Origin: Pusillimonas sp044464525
GTDB taxonomy: Bacteria > Pseudomonadota > Gammaproteobacteria > Burkholderiales > Burkholderiaceae_B
Length of the DNA stretch: 64,000 bases
Reading direction: 5' to 3'
NCBI RefSeq assembly: GCF_044464525.1
Contig: NZ_JBIQLE010000001.1
Location: 62,001 to 126,000, forward strand
Below, piece after piece: positions 24,811-33,684 of this stretch (position 1 is its first letter; each line of letters begins with the position of its first letter). A model generated the notes under the pieces. It was not told the origin of the DNA. It worked only from the letters and a program-made list of their open reading frames with translations, and searched no databases. The translations under genes and the position numbers were made by a program.

Positions 24811-25158
24811 CTAGGCCTCGTCCTCATCCAGATGGAATTTATGAATGATGCGATGTGCAAGAGGCGCGAGAATGATGCCCAGTGTTGCCACGAACACCAG
24901 GCCCACAAACATGCTGTACCCGGCAAAGAAGAGTTTGCCGATGGGGGTTGCAGGAACGATATACGGACCAATGCCGCCCACGATAAGAGCGGTATTGAGC
25001 ACCGCGTCGTGCCAGTGGATGGGTTCCAGCCAGATATGGGCGGCAACGCCGATTACGACTGTGATCGCCAAGACCAGAAGTGCGTACAGCACGTGAATGA
25101 AAAGACGGTGCGCAAAGTGATGGCCCGGCAACAGGGGCTGATTTTTTGATTCGTACAT
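24811..25158 (-). CDS. Two-helix membrane protein with a K-channel-like layout but no selectivity filter
   Basis: A 115-residue protein with a first membrane helix (about residues 17-45), a short WHDAVLNTALIVGGIGPYI segment and a second helix (about 78-103). The order helix, re-entrant segment, P-x-T-x-x-G-K, helix resembles the pore module of two-TM potassium channels, where the middle reads T-V-G-Y-G-D then P-x-T-x-x-G-R/K. Here the filter is replaced by V-G-G-I-G-P-Y. It is probably a conserved hypothetical inner-membrane protein; channel activity is speculation. It stands alone, upstream of the ivy spacer and downstream of rluE on the same strand. Confidence 0.7.
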   Translation of the reverse strand: MYESKNQPLLPGHHFAHRLFIHVLYALLVLAITVVIGVAAHIWLEPIHWHDAVLNTALIVGGIGPYIVPATPIGKLFFAGYSMFVGLVFVATLGIILAPLAHRIIHKFHLDEDEA

Positions 25159-25357
25159 TATTTTAAAAAAACACGGCTATCCCGCCGTGAAATAGTTGTA
25201 GCGGGGCAGGCTGCTCGTGCACAGCATACTGACGTCTGTTGACGCAGATGCCCCTTACTGTCCCTATCATTGGGGGCCATTCTCGCCTCGTTAGACAAGG
25301 AATGTCAATTCGCAACTGTTAACTTCTGTCAATAATGCCCCGCTAAGCATAGTGACA

Positions 25358-25993
25358 TTAAGTGGTGATGGAAGAGGGAGTCTCAAGCTCGCGCCACGCG
25401 CCCGGCTGCAGGCCATTCAAATGCCAGGGGCCAATCTGCACCCTGATCAGCCGTAGTGTCGGCAAGCCAACCGCTGCTGTCATACGCCTTACTTGTCGAT
25501 TTCGCCCTTCCTGGATGGTGAGTTCCAGCCACGATGTAGGAATGGCCTTGCGATAGCGCACTGGCGGATCGCGCGGCCAGATATCGGGTTCGTCGATCAA
25601 ACGCGCTTGCGCGGGTAAAGTTGGCCCGTCATTAAGCTTGACGCCAATTTGCAGGCTTTGCAATTGTTCAACGGTGGGTTCACCCTCGACCTGAGCCCAA
25701 TAAGTTTTTGGGATTTTAAAGCGGGGGTCGGAGATGCGCGCCTGTAGGCGTCCGTCGTTGGTCAGTAGCAGCAAGCCTTCGCTATCACGGTCCAGGCGGC
25801 CCGCCGGGTAGACGTCGGCAACATCCACATAGTCTTTAAGTGTGGCTCGCCCTTGGTCGTCGCTGAACTGCGTAAGTACATTGAAAGGCTTGTTCAGCAT
25901 CAATAGTCGTGCAGTGGCGGGCGCGGGCCGTCGGGCCGTCGGCGGCCGAACGAATGGTTTGCTGGAATGTTTGGGCGGCATGAAGGAACTCAT
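25358..25993 (-). CDS. rluE: 23S rRNA pseudouridine synthase RluE
   Basis: A 211-residue enzyme of the RsuA/RluE family, which modifies U2457 of 23S rRNA in E. coli. The catalytic motif G-R-L-D-R-D-S-E-G has Asp68. Other family stretches are LMLNKPFNVLTQFSDDQGRA, KTYWAQVEGEP and IQEGRNRQVRRMTAAVG. An N-terminal basic, Pro-rich extension of ~28 residues replaces the S4 domain of RsuA, as in RluE. It is transcribed divergently from the CMD-like gene at 26104. Confidence 0.93.
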   Translation of the reverse strand: MSSFMPPKHSSKPFVRPPTARRPAPATARLLMLNKPFNVLTQFSDDQGRATLKDYVDVADVYPAGRLDRDSEGLLLLTNDGRLQARISDPRFKIPKTYWAQVEGEPTVEQLQSLQIGVKLNDGPTLPAQARLIDEPDIWPRDPPVRYRKAIPTSWLELTIQEGRNRQVRRMTAAVGLPTLRLIRVQIGPWHLNGLQPGAWRELETPSSITT

Positions 25994-26103
25994 CTGTGTT
26001 TGCTATTGTGGGGCACGATTCGATGCAGCAGTACAACCATTGAACCGGATATGATGAGCAAGCCAGCGGCAAGATGGTTTAGCAATGTTCTGATTCATAG
26101 GAG

Positions 26104-26517
26104 ATGAATATGCCCAGTGATCGTTACCAAAAAGGGTTGGAAAAACTTAAAGAGCTGACGGTGCCGAACGAAAACAGCCCGACGGGTCATATGGAAGTAG
26201 GCGAGAGCTTCAAGGATGTGGCTCCAGACCTTACCCGCTTGGTGGTAGAGTTTGCGTTTGGCGATATTTACGCCCGTCCGGGGCTTGATAACAAGCAAAA
26301 AGTGCTTACGACAATTTCGGCTTTGGTGGCGCAAGGCACCCCGCAGATTGGCATGCATGTGGTCACCGGCCTGAATGCCGGCCTGACGCCTGATGAGATT
26401 GTGGGCTGTGTCATGCACCTCATTCCGTATGTCGGCTTCCCGCGCGCACTGACAGCCTTGAAGGTGGTGCAAGACGTCTTTGCCGAGCAAGGTGTAGCGA
26501 TCTCTCAAACGAGTTGA
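26104..26517 (+). CDS. Carboxymuconolactone decarboxylase-like protein
   Basis: A 137-residue all-helical protein of the CMD/AhpD superfamily (SFKDVAPDLTRLVVEFAFGD, LTTISALVAQGTPQIGMHVV, GLTPDEIVGCVMHLIPYVGF). The last stretch is typical of PcaC-like proteins. It lacks the C-x-x-C of AhpD, so it is not a classical peroxidase of that type. It is a single gene between rluE (divergent) and the M48 protease (convergent). Substrate is not evident; many such stand-alone members have no assigned function. Confidence 0.85.
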   Translation: MNMPSDRYQKGLEKLKELTVPNENSPTGHMEVGESFKDVAPDLTRLVVEFAFGDIYARPGLDNKQKVLTTISALVAQGTPQIGMHVVTGLNAGLTPDEIVGCVMHLIPYVGFPRALTALKVVQDVFAEQGVAISQTS

Positions 26518-26652
26518 ACCAATTTTTCGGCTCGGCCCCGCTTTATAGAGGGCGAACGCTTTGTCTGCGGAGCCACGCTGATAAAGGTCCTCCGGCACGC
26601 GATAGGCGGGCAGGCGGGTTGGCGCTTTCATGCATTCAAGCGCAGTTGGAGT

Positions 26653-28638
26653 CTAGAGCTTCAGGTCTGTATCAGCAAGCAACGGCGGCAGCGGGCAGTT
26701 CAGCGAATCGGCGATGGCTCGCAGCAGCTCTGCCTGGGTGATGGTGACAAATCCGTCATGTTCGACGGCTCGCGCTAATGCCTGCATCAGCGGCCGTTTG
26801 TCCGACGGGGGCAGCTCGTTTAAATGGATGACTGCCGGTTCCAGAGCAGTGGCCGACACGGCATCGCGCGGCAACAGTTCCAGCCCTTTTATTGGCAAGC
26901 ATGACGCGGCGGTGTCGAACGCAGCGCGTGCCTGATCGTCGCCCGTATGGCCGGCATGCACGAGTGCCGAAAGCAGAACCTGACATTGCTGGCGCGAATT
27001 GTTAAGCGTCGACTTGTGCAGACGAGGCGGCGGTGGCTCTATGTTGTGAACCACGATACGGTACAGCGCCCACTCCATCAGGCTGATCTGCTTATCGGCC
27101 ATGATAAGTTTGCCAAGGCAACTTTTGAACGTGTTGTATTGTGCGCTGGACAACTGCTTGAGCGCCGGCAGGGCTAATGAAACCAGGGGCAGGCGCGAGC
27201 GTGGGTCCAGTGCGGCGAGCTTGGCCGCCAGCTTGATCACGTATCGATATGCATCGGGTTCGGCCGTCTGTTCCAATGCGGCCAATTGGCTGGAGCGCAC
27301 AGGTTCGGATGTGTCCAGCAGCATGCCATAGATCAGCGCCCGCGCGGAATAAATATCGTGGGCGGCCTCTCGCAATTCTGGGTCAAGAGATGCGATCGTT
27401 TGCTGCGCATAGGCTACATGCCTGGCGCCGGGCCGGCCAATGGCTTCGATGGCGTCTTGTGAGGCGTTGGCCGGCAGCAGCGTCGTTTGTCTCGACGTGC
27501 GGTCGTGTGCAAGGGTGGCTGCGGTTGCCGCATGCAGCACGCCCAGCGCAGCGCTCGAGCGGTCAGCGTCGTGCGTTGGTTCAGGGGCGGCCTCTGGCTG
27601 CGGTGATATGAAGCTGCCGTCCCACTCGGGCTGCACGCGGCGGATGCGCTGTTCCAGCGGTGGATGCGTGGCCATAAACGTGCTGAATGCGCCTCGGATA
27701 GCGCGACTGAAGAACATATGACTGTATTCGGACGCGTTCGCCGCGTCGACCTGAGAGCCTGCCTGGCTGCCTCCGATTTTCTTGAGGGCGTTGGCGATGC
27801 CGGCGGGGTTCCGGGTAAATTGCACGGATGACGCATCGGCCAGGAACTCGCGTTGGCGGCTGACGGCTGATTTGATCAGGTTGCCGAAAAATGTTCCGGC
27901 GAAGCCCACCACGACGAGCACGATGCCGATGGCAAGCATGATAAGTGCCGAGTTGTCCTTCGAGCCGCTGCTGCGTCGGAACGGGGCGCTGCGCAGCAAA
28001 ATATAGCCGACCAGGCCAATAAGCAGTATGCCGTTCAGCGTTGCCACCAATTTGGTGTTCAGCCTCATGTCGCCATGAAAAATGTGGCTGAATTCATGGG
28101 CCACCACGCCCTGAAGCTCATCGCGCGTTAGTAGCCGGATGCAGCCCCTGGTGACACCAATGACGGCATCCTGCGGTGTGTGCCCGGCGGCAAACGCGTT
28201 GATGCCCTCATCTTCCAGCACGTATACGGGTGGAACAGGAATGCCCGATGCAATTGCCATTTCTTCTACGACATTAAGAACCTTTTGTTCTTCAAGATTG
28301 GCCGTGGCGGGGTCGATGGGTCGGCCATTAAGCGATTCGGCTACTGCCTTGCCGCCACTGCGTAACTGGAAGTGCTTGAAAAGGCTGCCGGCTGCTACGA
28401 CTGCGATGACCAGCACCGCTATGGCGCCGACCAGTTGCCAGTCGAGCAGGGTGATCGTTTGTGTGACCCAACTTTCTGCTGTAACGGCGGCGTTCGGGTC
28501 GCGCTGATTAAGCAGGGCGAGAATTGCGGCGACCGCCACAGATGAAATTGCCACAAGACTGATGACTGCCAGGCACATTAATACAACCAGCTTGCTGGTA
28601 TTGTGCTTGGCGCGCTCTTGTTGCTCGAAAAAGTTCAT
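26653..28638 (-). CDS. M48 family membrane metalloprotease with long C-terminal extension
   Basis: A 661-residue protein. Two membrane helices (about 17-44 and 66-88) precede an HtpX-like zinc protease domain with H-E-F-S-H at 181-185 and further membrane helices around 200-220 and 235-265. After the protease (to about 345) a ~300-residue helical region with no clear domain follows, roughly doubling the length of HtpX (~290). LemA-type genes next to M48 proteases of this long form are common in proteobacteria. lemA begins upstream on the same strand with an 11-base gap, so the two form an operon. Probable role: envelope protein quality control. Confidence 0.9.
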   Translation of the reverse strand: MNFFEQQERAKHNTSKLVVLMCLAVISLVAISSVAVAAILALLNQRDPNAAVTAESWVTQTITLLDWQLVGAIAVLVIAVVAAGSLFKHFQLRSGGKAVAESLNGRPIDPATANLEEQKVLNVVEEMAIASGIPVPPVYVLEDEGINAFAAGHTPQDAVIGVTRGCIRLLTRDELQGVVAHEFSHIFHGDMRLNTKLVATLNGILLIGLVGYILLRSAPFRRSSGSKDNSALIMLAIGIVLVVVGFAGTFFGNLIKSAVSRQREFLADASSVQFTRNPAGIANALKKIGGSQAGSQVDAANASEYSHMFFSRAIRGAFSTFMATHPPLEQRIRRVQPEWDGSFISPQPEAAPEPTHDADRSSAALGVLHAATAATLAHDRTSRQTTLLPANASQDAIEAIGRPGARHVAYAQQTIASLDPELREAAHDIYSARALIYGMLLDTSEPVRSSQLAALEQTAEPDAYRYVIKLAAKLAALDPRSRLPLVSLALPALKQLSSAQYNTFKSCLGKLIMADKQISLMEWALYRIVVHNIEPPPPRLHKSTLNNSRQQCQVLLSALVHAGHTGDDQARAAFDTAASCLPIKGLELLPRDAVSATALEPAVIHLNELPPSDKRPLMQALARAVEHDGFVTITQAELLRAIADSLNCPLPPLLADTDLKL

Positions 28639-28649
28639 TGTGGCTACGT

Positions 28650-29246
28650 TTAAAACGAAACCTGCGGCGCCGCTTGTATCTGTTTGCTGTCTTCGAACTC
28701 AAGCAGGGAAGCGTCTGCGGAATGTCCAAAGGCTCCGGCTACCAGTACTGGCGGGAAACTCTGTTTATAGGTGTTGTAGGCCATTACGGTGTCATTGAAC
28801 GCCTGGCGTGCGAAGGCCACTTTGTTCTCGGTGCTGGTAAGCTCCTCGGATAGCTGCTGCATATTTTGTGAAGCTTTCAGGTCGGGGTAGGCTTCCATTA
28901 CGATATTAAGACGACCCAAGGCGTTGCCCAAGGCACCCTCAGCACCGGCCAATTGGCTCATGGCAGCAGCATTCCCAGGGTCGGCGGCGGCCGCCTGCAG
29001 GCCCTTGGCCGCAGTATCGCGCGCGGCGACCACGGCTTCAAGCGTTTCTCGTTCATGCGCCAAATAGCCCTTGGCTGTTTCCACCAGGTTGGGGATCAGG
29101 TCGTAGCGGCGTTTGAGCTGCACTTCAATTTGCGCAAAGCTGTTCTTGTACCTGTTTCGTAGAGCAATGAGCCGGTTGTAGATGCTGATGACATAGATGG
29201 CCACGATGGCCAGTATGACAAGAATAATGATTGCGGTGATGCCCAT
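28650..29246 (-). CDS. lemA: LemA family protein
   Basis: A 198-residue protein with one N-terminal membrane helix (about residues 2-22) and a LemA four-helix domain (YNRLIALRNRYKNSFAQIEV, LKRRYDLIPNLVETAKGYLA, LSEELTSTENKVAFARQAFN, NTYKQSFPPVLVA). LemA proteins are exposed at the inner membrane; their function is not established. It is the first gene of a two-gene operon with the M48 protease, which suggests joint action. Confidence 0.95.
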   Translation of the reverse strand: MGITAIIILVILAIVAIYVISIYNRLIALRNRYKNSFAQIEVQLKRRYDLIPNLVETAKGYLAHERETLEAVVAARDTAAKGLQAAAADPGNAAAMSQLAGAEGALGNALGRLNIVMEAYPDLKASQNMQQLSEELTSTENKVAFARQAFNDTVMAYNTYKQSFPPVLVAGAFGHSADASLLEFEDSKQIQAAPQVSF

Positions 29247-29401
29247 GTTCTTTCCCAGAGTTGGTACAAGATGAAATCAGCAGGCATGAAACGGCGCAGA
29301 TGGCCATAGCCGCTGATCGCGGTGCGCGGATGTAGTACGAACAATCTATCACACTGGACGGCTATGAGCAGATTGGCGGGGCCGGATAACTGGCGAAAAG
29401 T

Positions 29402-30169
29402 TCAGGTTCGTCCGTGCAAGGCAAGCTCAATGGCGTTGGTGCAGGCAATCAGTTGTTTGTCTATCTGTTTCTGGCGGCTTTCTCTCATGCGGTTACTGAT
29501 TGAAGCTACCAGAACAGAAGCGAAGGGCGCCCGAGAGCGGTCACGGATCACGCGTCCGATGGCTGTGACATCGAGCGCCGCGCTGCCTTCGTCGATTGCA
29601 AGGCCGCCGCGCTCTCTTGTGCGGGTCACGGCTTCGAGCAGCGATTCTTCAGTTAGCCGATAGCTGTGCAGACGTGGCGCAACCGCCTTGATGGCGATTT
29701 TGATATCTGCGTCGTTCAGGGCGGCGAGAATGGCCAATCCGGCAGCGCCGGCTCCGATCGGGTGGCGGTCGCCTTCTGTGCGTGTCATGGTCTGGATATG
29801 GAAGTCGCCCGCGATGCGATCGAGGCAGCACGTATCGAAACCACTGCGTACGACGAGGAACACCATGTCGCCCGTGGCTTTCGCCAGTTCGCGCAGAGCA
29901 GCTTGCGAAACCTCGCGCAAGTTGGTCTCGGGCAGTGCCGCGAGCCCCAATTCATACAGCAGCGGGCCGAGCCGGTAGCCGTGCGCCGGGTCCCGGGCCA
30001 GCAGCCGCTCTTGAACCAGCCGCTGCAGCAAACGGTGCGCCGTTGATTTGTTCAATGATGTGATTTCGGCGATATCCACCAAACGCAGATTGCGCGCTTG
30101 GCTGGATGCGATCAGCTTGAGCAGAAGGGCCGCGCGGCCGACGGTTTGTGCAGGTGATGAAGCGGACAA
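29402..30169 (-). CDS. IclR-family transcriptional regulator of cluster A
   Basis: A 255-residue regulator: N-terminal winged helix-turn-helix (about 10-65; LRLVDIAEITSLNKSTAHRL, LLQRLVQERLLARD) and C-terminal IclR ligand-binding GAF-like domain (about 75-245; AIDEGSAALDVTAIGRVIRD). It is divergent from the catabolic run starting at 30468, across 298 bases, the usual layout of an IclR regulator and its target operon. The ligand is presumably the substrate or an intermediate of that pathway; whether it activates or represses cannot be read. Confidence 0.93.
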   Translation of the reverse strand: MSASSPAQTVGRAALLLKLIASSQARNLRLVDIAEITSLNKSTAHRLLQRLVQERLLARDPAHGYRLGPLLYELGLAALPETNLREVSQAALRELAKATGDMVFLVVRSGFDTCCLDRIAGDFHIQTMTRTEGDRHPIGAGAAGLAILAALNDADIKIAIKAVAPRLHSYRLTEESLLEAVTRTRERGGLAIDEGSAALDVTAIGRVIRDRSRAPFASVLVASISNRMRESRQKQIDKQLIACTNAIELALHGRT

Positions 30170-30367
30170 AATAGTGTCTCAATAGATGGGAATTAATTGG
30201 AGCTATCTTAACAAAAATACGGAGGCACACATTGTAAAAGTATAGGGGATGATCGCCGAACATGCCAAGCGTTAAGACTATAAATCACTGTTATTTCAAA
30301 GTAATTCAAGGTTCAAGCTTTGTGATTCAGTAATGAAAATTACGGTTCAAGGTAGATCGGGGTTTCT

Positions 30368-30387
30368 ACTTATTTATATCAATAAGT
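30368..30387. promoter_or_regulatory. Candidate operator in the IclR / cluster A intergenic region
   Basis: A perfect inverted repeat acttatt-N6-aataagt lies about 80 bases before the isochorismatase-like gene. The same 298-base AT-rich spacer (30170-30467) also has a direct repeat GGTTCAAG at 30310-30317 and 30344-30351. These are candidates for the IclR operator; neither matches a specific known box. An AAGGAGG ribosome-binding site precedes the ATG at 30468. Confidence 0.35.
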
Positions 30388-30467
30388 GGGAAAAACAAAT
30401 AAAAATATTGAATGTTGCTTATCGTTGACTTAGGCTTTAAACCATACAGATCGAAGGAGGCTTAGCC

Positions 30468-31139
30468 ATGGAACGACGATTCGGGGTCGACACTATACGG
30501 CCCGCCGTAGTTACGATAGACATGCACCGCGGACACCTTGATCCCGCTGTCGCAACCATGCCTGTCAAGCCCGGCACCGAGGCGCGCACCATCCAGAACA
30601 ATGCAGCCTTCCTGGCAGCAGCGCGCGCGGCAGACGTGCCGGTTATTCACATGCTTACGCAATACATTGATCCATGCGAGATACGCATGAATCCGTTCTG
30701 GCGCACCCGTGCCGATAACCCGACCGCCACACGCAAGCTTGTCGAGCGTCATCAGATTCAGGGCGGGCCCGGCTGCGAAATCATGCCCGAAATACTGGAT
30801 TCAACCTATGACCTGATACTGGACACCAAGCGCAGATACGACTGCTTCCAGGCCACCGACCTGGAACTTGTCCTGAAGGCGCGAGGCGCCACCATGGTGA
30901 TGTTCACCGGCATCAACACCAATAGCTGCGTGCTGGCCACCACCGTGCGAGCCAACACGCTGGATTTCGCCTCTGTCGTTGTCGAAGATTGCGTCGACAC
31001 CATGGACGGCCCCGAATTGCACGCGGCAGGGCTTGACGTCATGCGCACCGCTTTTGGCTGGGTTATGACGGCTGAACAAATCCAGCAGGATATTTTTTCG
31101 GCACTGTCGGCAGGTAAATATGTAGGGGCCGCGCCGTGA
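30468..31139 (+). CDS. Isochorismatase-family cysteine hydrolase
   Basis: A 223-residue hydrolase with the family's Asp-Lys-Cys triad visible: Asp18 (VTIDMHRG), Lys121 (DTKRRYDCF) and Cys154 (NTNSCVLATT). Members of this branch cleave C-N bonds in carbamoyl or amide substrates (N-carbamoylsarcosine, biuret, ureidoacrylate, maleamate) rather than isochorismate. The subfamily cannot be fixed by eye. It is the first gene of cluster A, directly behind the IclR region, with an AAGGAGG site. Its stop overlaps the GTG start of the aldehyde dehydrogenase (GTGA). Confidence 0.88.
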   Translation: MERRFGVDTIRPAVVTIDMHRGHLDPAVATMPVKPGTEARTIQNNAAFLAAARAADVPVIHMLTQYIDPCEIRMNPFWRTRADNPTATRKLVERHQIQGGPGCEIMPEILDSTYDLILDTKRRYDCFQATDLELVLKARGATMVMFTGINTNSCVLATTVRANTLDFASVVVEDCVDTMDGPELHAAGLDVMRTAFGWVMTAEQIQQDIFSALSAGKYVGAAP

Positions 31140-32626
31140 AAACCTGGGGAATGTTCGTTGATGGCGACTATCACCCTTCGGCCTCGGGGGAGGTCTTCCC
31201 GGTCGTGAATCCGAAGAACGGCGCCATCATTGCCGAAGTTGCTGAAGGCGCCTCCACGGATATCGACGCAGCCATAGCCGCAGCCGACCGGGCGTTCGGG
31301 GCGTGGTCCAGCCTGTCCGGCGCCGAGCGTGGCGACATCATGCATAAGGTCGCCGATGTTCTAGACCGGCGCCTTCCCGAGCTGCTTGAAATCGAAATTG
31401 ACCAGATCGGCCGGCCGCGCCGGGAAATGCAGGCACAGCTTGCGCGCCTGCCCGAGTGGTTCCGTTATTTCGGCGCCGTGGCGCGCACCCAGGAAGGGGC
31501 CGTTCCGCCGTTCGGCCAGAACTACCTTAATTACACACGCCGCGTCGCGCTGGGCGTCGTCGGGCTGATCACGCCCTGGAACCATCCACTGCTGATCCTG
31601 ACAAAAAAAGTCGCTCCGGCAATGGCCGCCGGCAACACGATGGTGGTCAAGCCCAGTGAGCTGGCTCCGATCACGCCGCTGCTGCTCGGTCAGATACTGG
31701 CTGAGGCTGGTGTTCCCCCCGGCGTTTATAACGCAGTGCCCGGGTACGGGCACACTGCGGGCGCGGCCTTGGTCGAACATCCAGGAATCCGAAAGATCGA
31801 CGTCACCGGTGGTACCGAGACGGGAAAGACCATAGCCTCCCTTGCCGGACGAAATCTTACCCGCGTCGCGGCAGAGCTTGGCGGTAAAGCGGCCGTAGTC
31901 GTATTTCCCGATGTCGATGTCCAGCGAGCAGCCTCGGCCGCCTTATTCGCGGCCTTCATCGCCAGTGGCCAAACCTGCGTCCAGGGGGCTCGCCTGCTGG
32001 TTCACAGATCCATTCACGATGCGGTCGTCACAGAGATCGTCCGCCGCACTTCGGCAATCCGCTTGGGCGACCCGCAAGACGCCGCCACGCAAATGGGGCC
32101 TCTGGTTTCCGCCAAACAGCGCGATCTGGTTGAAAAATACGTGGCTATCGGAATTGAAGAAGGGGCGACTCTTGCCGCGGGCGGTAGTCGTCCCGACGAC
32201 GCCGCGTTTGACAAGGGCTTTTACTATTTGCCGACGGTATTCACCGATGTTGCCGGCCAAATGCGCATTGCCCAGGAAGAAATCTTTGGGCCCGTCATGT
32301 GCGTGATTCCTTTTGATGACGAGGAAGAGGCGGTGTCGCTCGCCAATGGCACCCAGTTTGGCCTTGCCACCAGTGTCTGGACGCACGACATCGCTCGCGG
32401 CCATCGGGTGGCGCAAAGGCTCGAGTCGGGCATCGTCTGGATCAATGACCACCACCGCATTGACCCGTCGTCACCCTGGGGCGGCTTCAAGATGAGCGGG
32501 ATCGGCCGTGAGAACGGCCTGGTTGCCTATCACGAGTACACACAGCTGCAAAACACCATCGTGAACCTGTCCGATGAAACTTTCGACTGGTACGACGATA
32601 GCGCTGAATCAAAAAGGTATAGCTGA
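31136..32626 (+). CDS. NAD(P)-dependent aldehyde dehydrogenase
   Basis: A 496-residue ALDH-superfamily enzyme oxidising an aldehyde to its acid. The general base is Glu247 (AELGGKAAV) and the nucleophile Cys281 (SGQTCVQGA); the cofactor region TPWNHPLLILTKKVAPAMAA and the end motif PWGGFKMSGIGRENG are intact. It resembles betaine / hydroxymuconic semialdehyde dehydrogenases in general form. The GTG start overlaps the previous stop, and the next gene begins 1 base after its stop, so it is firmly inside the operon. The substrate is unknown. Confidence 0.93.
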   Translation: MKTWGMFVDGDYHPSASGEVFPVVNPKNGAIIAEVAEGASTDIDAAIAAADRAFGAWSSLSGAERGDIMHKVADVLDRRLPELLEIEIDQIGRPRREMQAQLARLPEWFRYFGAVARTQEGAVPPFGQNYLNYTRRVALGVVGLITPWNHPLLILTKKVAPAMAAGNTMVVKPSELAPITPLLLGQILAEAGVPPGVYNAVPGYGHTAGAALVEHPGIRKIDVTGGTETGKTIASLAGRNLTRVAAELGGKAAVVVFPDVDVQRAASAALFAAFIASGQTCVQGARLLVHRSIHDAVVTEIVRRTSAIRLGDPQDAATQMGPLVSAKQRDLVEKYVAIGIEEGATLAAGGSRPDDAAFDKGFYYLPTVFTDVAGQMRIAQEEIFGPVMCVIPFDDEEEAVSLANGTQFGLATSVWTHDIARGHRVAQRLESGIVWINDHHRIDPSSPWGGFKMSGIGRENGLVAYHEYTQLQNTIVNLSDETFDWYDDSAESKRYS

Positions 32627-32627
32627 T

Positions 32628-33632
32628 ATGCGGATCGATATCCATAGCCATGTGGTTCCCAGGCGCGTCGTCGACCAGATAGCGCAGTCTCCGTCCGAAT
32701 TCCTGGCGCGCATCGATGAAGGGCAAGACGGAGCGCGCAAGGTCGTTCACGAACAGGGGTACATCTATCCGCTGTTTGATGAGTTCCATGACCCAGAGGC
32801 CAAGCTCGAGTCCATGGATCGCAAGGGAATCGATATTTCCGTCATTTCTCCCGCGCCTCCGATGTTCTATTACTGGGCTGACGTCGATCTGGCCGAAAAA
32901 ATGGCACGGCTGGTCAATGACGGCGTGGCCGACATGGTGGCCGCCAATCCGGCGCGCTTGCGCGGAATGGCCACCATTCCGATGCAGCATGTCGATGCCG
33001 CGATCGCCGAGATGGAACGGGTTGTCCGAGAGTACGGGTTCAAGGCGGTTGAAATCGGCACGTCGATCGAGGGTGCGCAGCTTATCGAAGAGCGGTTCCG
33101 GCCGGTGCTCAAGCGCGCCCAGGATCTTGGCCTTTTCGTTTTCGCGCATCCCTATTACGTTGGAGCGAAAAAAGGGCTCGAATCCTTTTACCTGACCAAC
33201 CTGATCGGCAATCCGCTTGATACGGCTGTCATGGTGGCCAACCTGATGTACAGCGGCGTTCTCGACGAGCTCCCCGACCTCAAGATCTGCCTTGCCCACG
33301 GTGGCGGGTTCACGCCATACCAGCTTGGACGCCTCGTGCATGGGCACAAGGTCCGTCCGGAAGCGCGCCAGTTTACGCAAACGTCGCCCAGTGAGTTGAT
33401 CCGCCGCTTTTATTTCGACAGCCTGGTTTTCGATCCAGGAGCCTTGCGCTACCTCATCGACCTCGTTGGCGCCGAGCGGGTCTGCATCGGCACGGATTCG
33501 CCTTTCGATATGGGTGACGAGCACCCCGACCAGACAATCGCGTCAATACCTGGCCTTACCAGCCACGAAAACCACGAGGTCTGCTGCGGCACCGCCATGC
33601 GCTTGCTTGGCGAAGGCTCCTCGGGTTTTTAA
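32628..33632 (+). CDS. Amidohydrolase-2 family protein (ACMSD-like)
   Basis: A 334-residue metal-dependent enzyme of the ACMSD / amidohydrolase-2 family. The H-x-H metal motif is at residues 6-8 (IDIHSHVVP). Other conserved parts are GMATIPMQHVDAAIAEMER, LFVFAHPYY, LAHGGGFTPYQLGR and the late Asp motif CIGTDSPFDMG. Family members decarboxylate or hydrolyse ring-fission products (e.g. aminocarboxymuconate semialdehyde). ATG at 32628 follows the ALDH stop by one base. Together with the ALDH it could process a semialdehyde, but this is inference. Confidence 0.9.
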   Translation: MRIDIHSHVVPRRVVDQIAQSPSEFLARIDEGQDGARKVVHEQGYIYPLFDEFHDPEAKLESMDRKGIDISVISPAPPMFYYWADVDLAEKMARLVNDGVADMVAANPARLRGMATIPMQHVDAAIAEMERVVREYGFKAVEIGTSIEGAQLIEERFRPVLKRAQDLGLFVFAHPYYVGAKKGLESFYLTNLIGNPLDTAVMVANLMYSGVLDELPDLKICLAHGGGFTPYQLGRLVHGHKVRPEARQFTQTSPSELIRRFYFDSLVFDPGALRYLIDLVGAERVCIGTDSPFDMGDEHPDQTIASIPGLTSHENHEVCCGTAMRLLGEGSSGF

Positions 33633-33684
33633 GCGGGTACGCGTGCAGCAGCAGTAGCATTTTCCAACACCGGAGAATAGCAAC

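Noticed and set aside
20890..25200. Search for a duplicated guaA tail as attL/attR of an island
   Set aside because: No second copy of the last ~20 bases of guaA was seen by eye downstream, so no attachment site is claimed.
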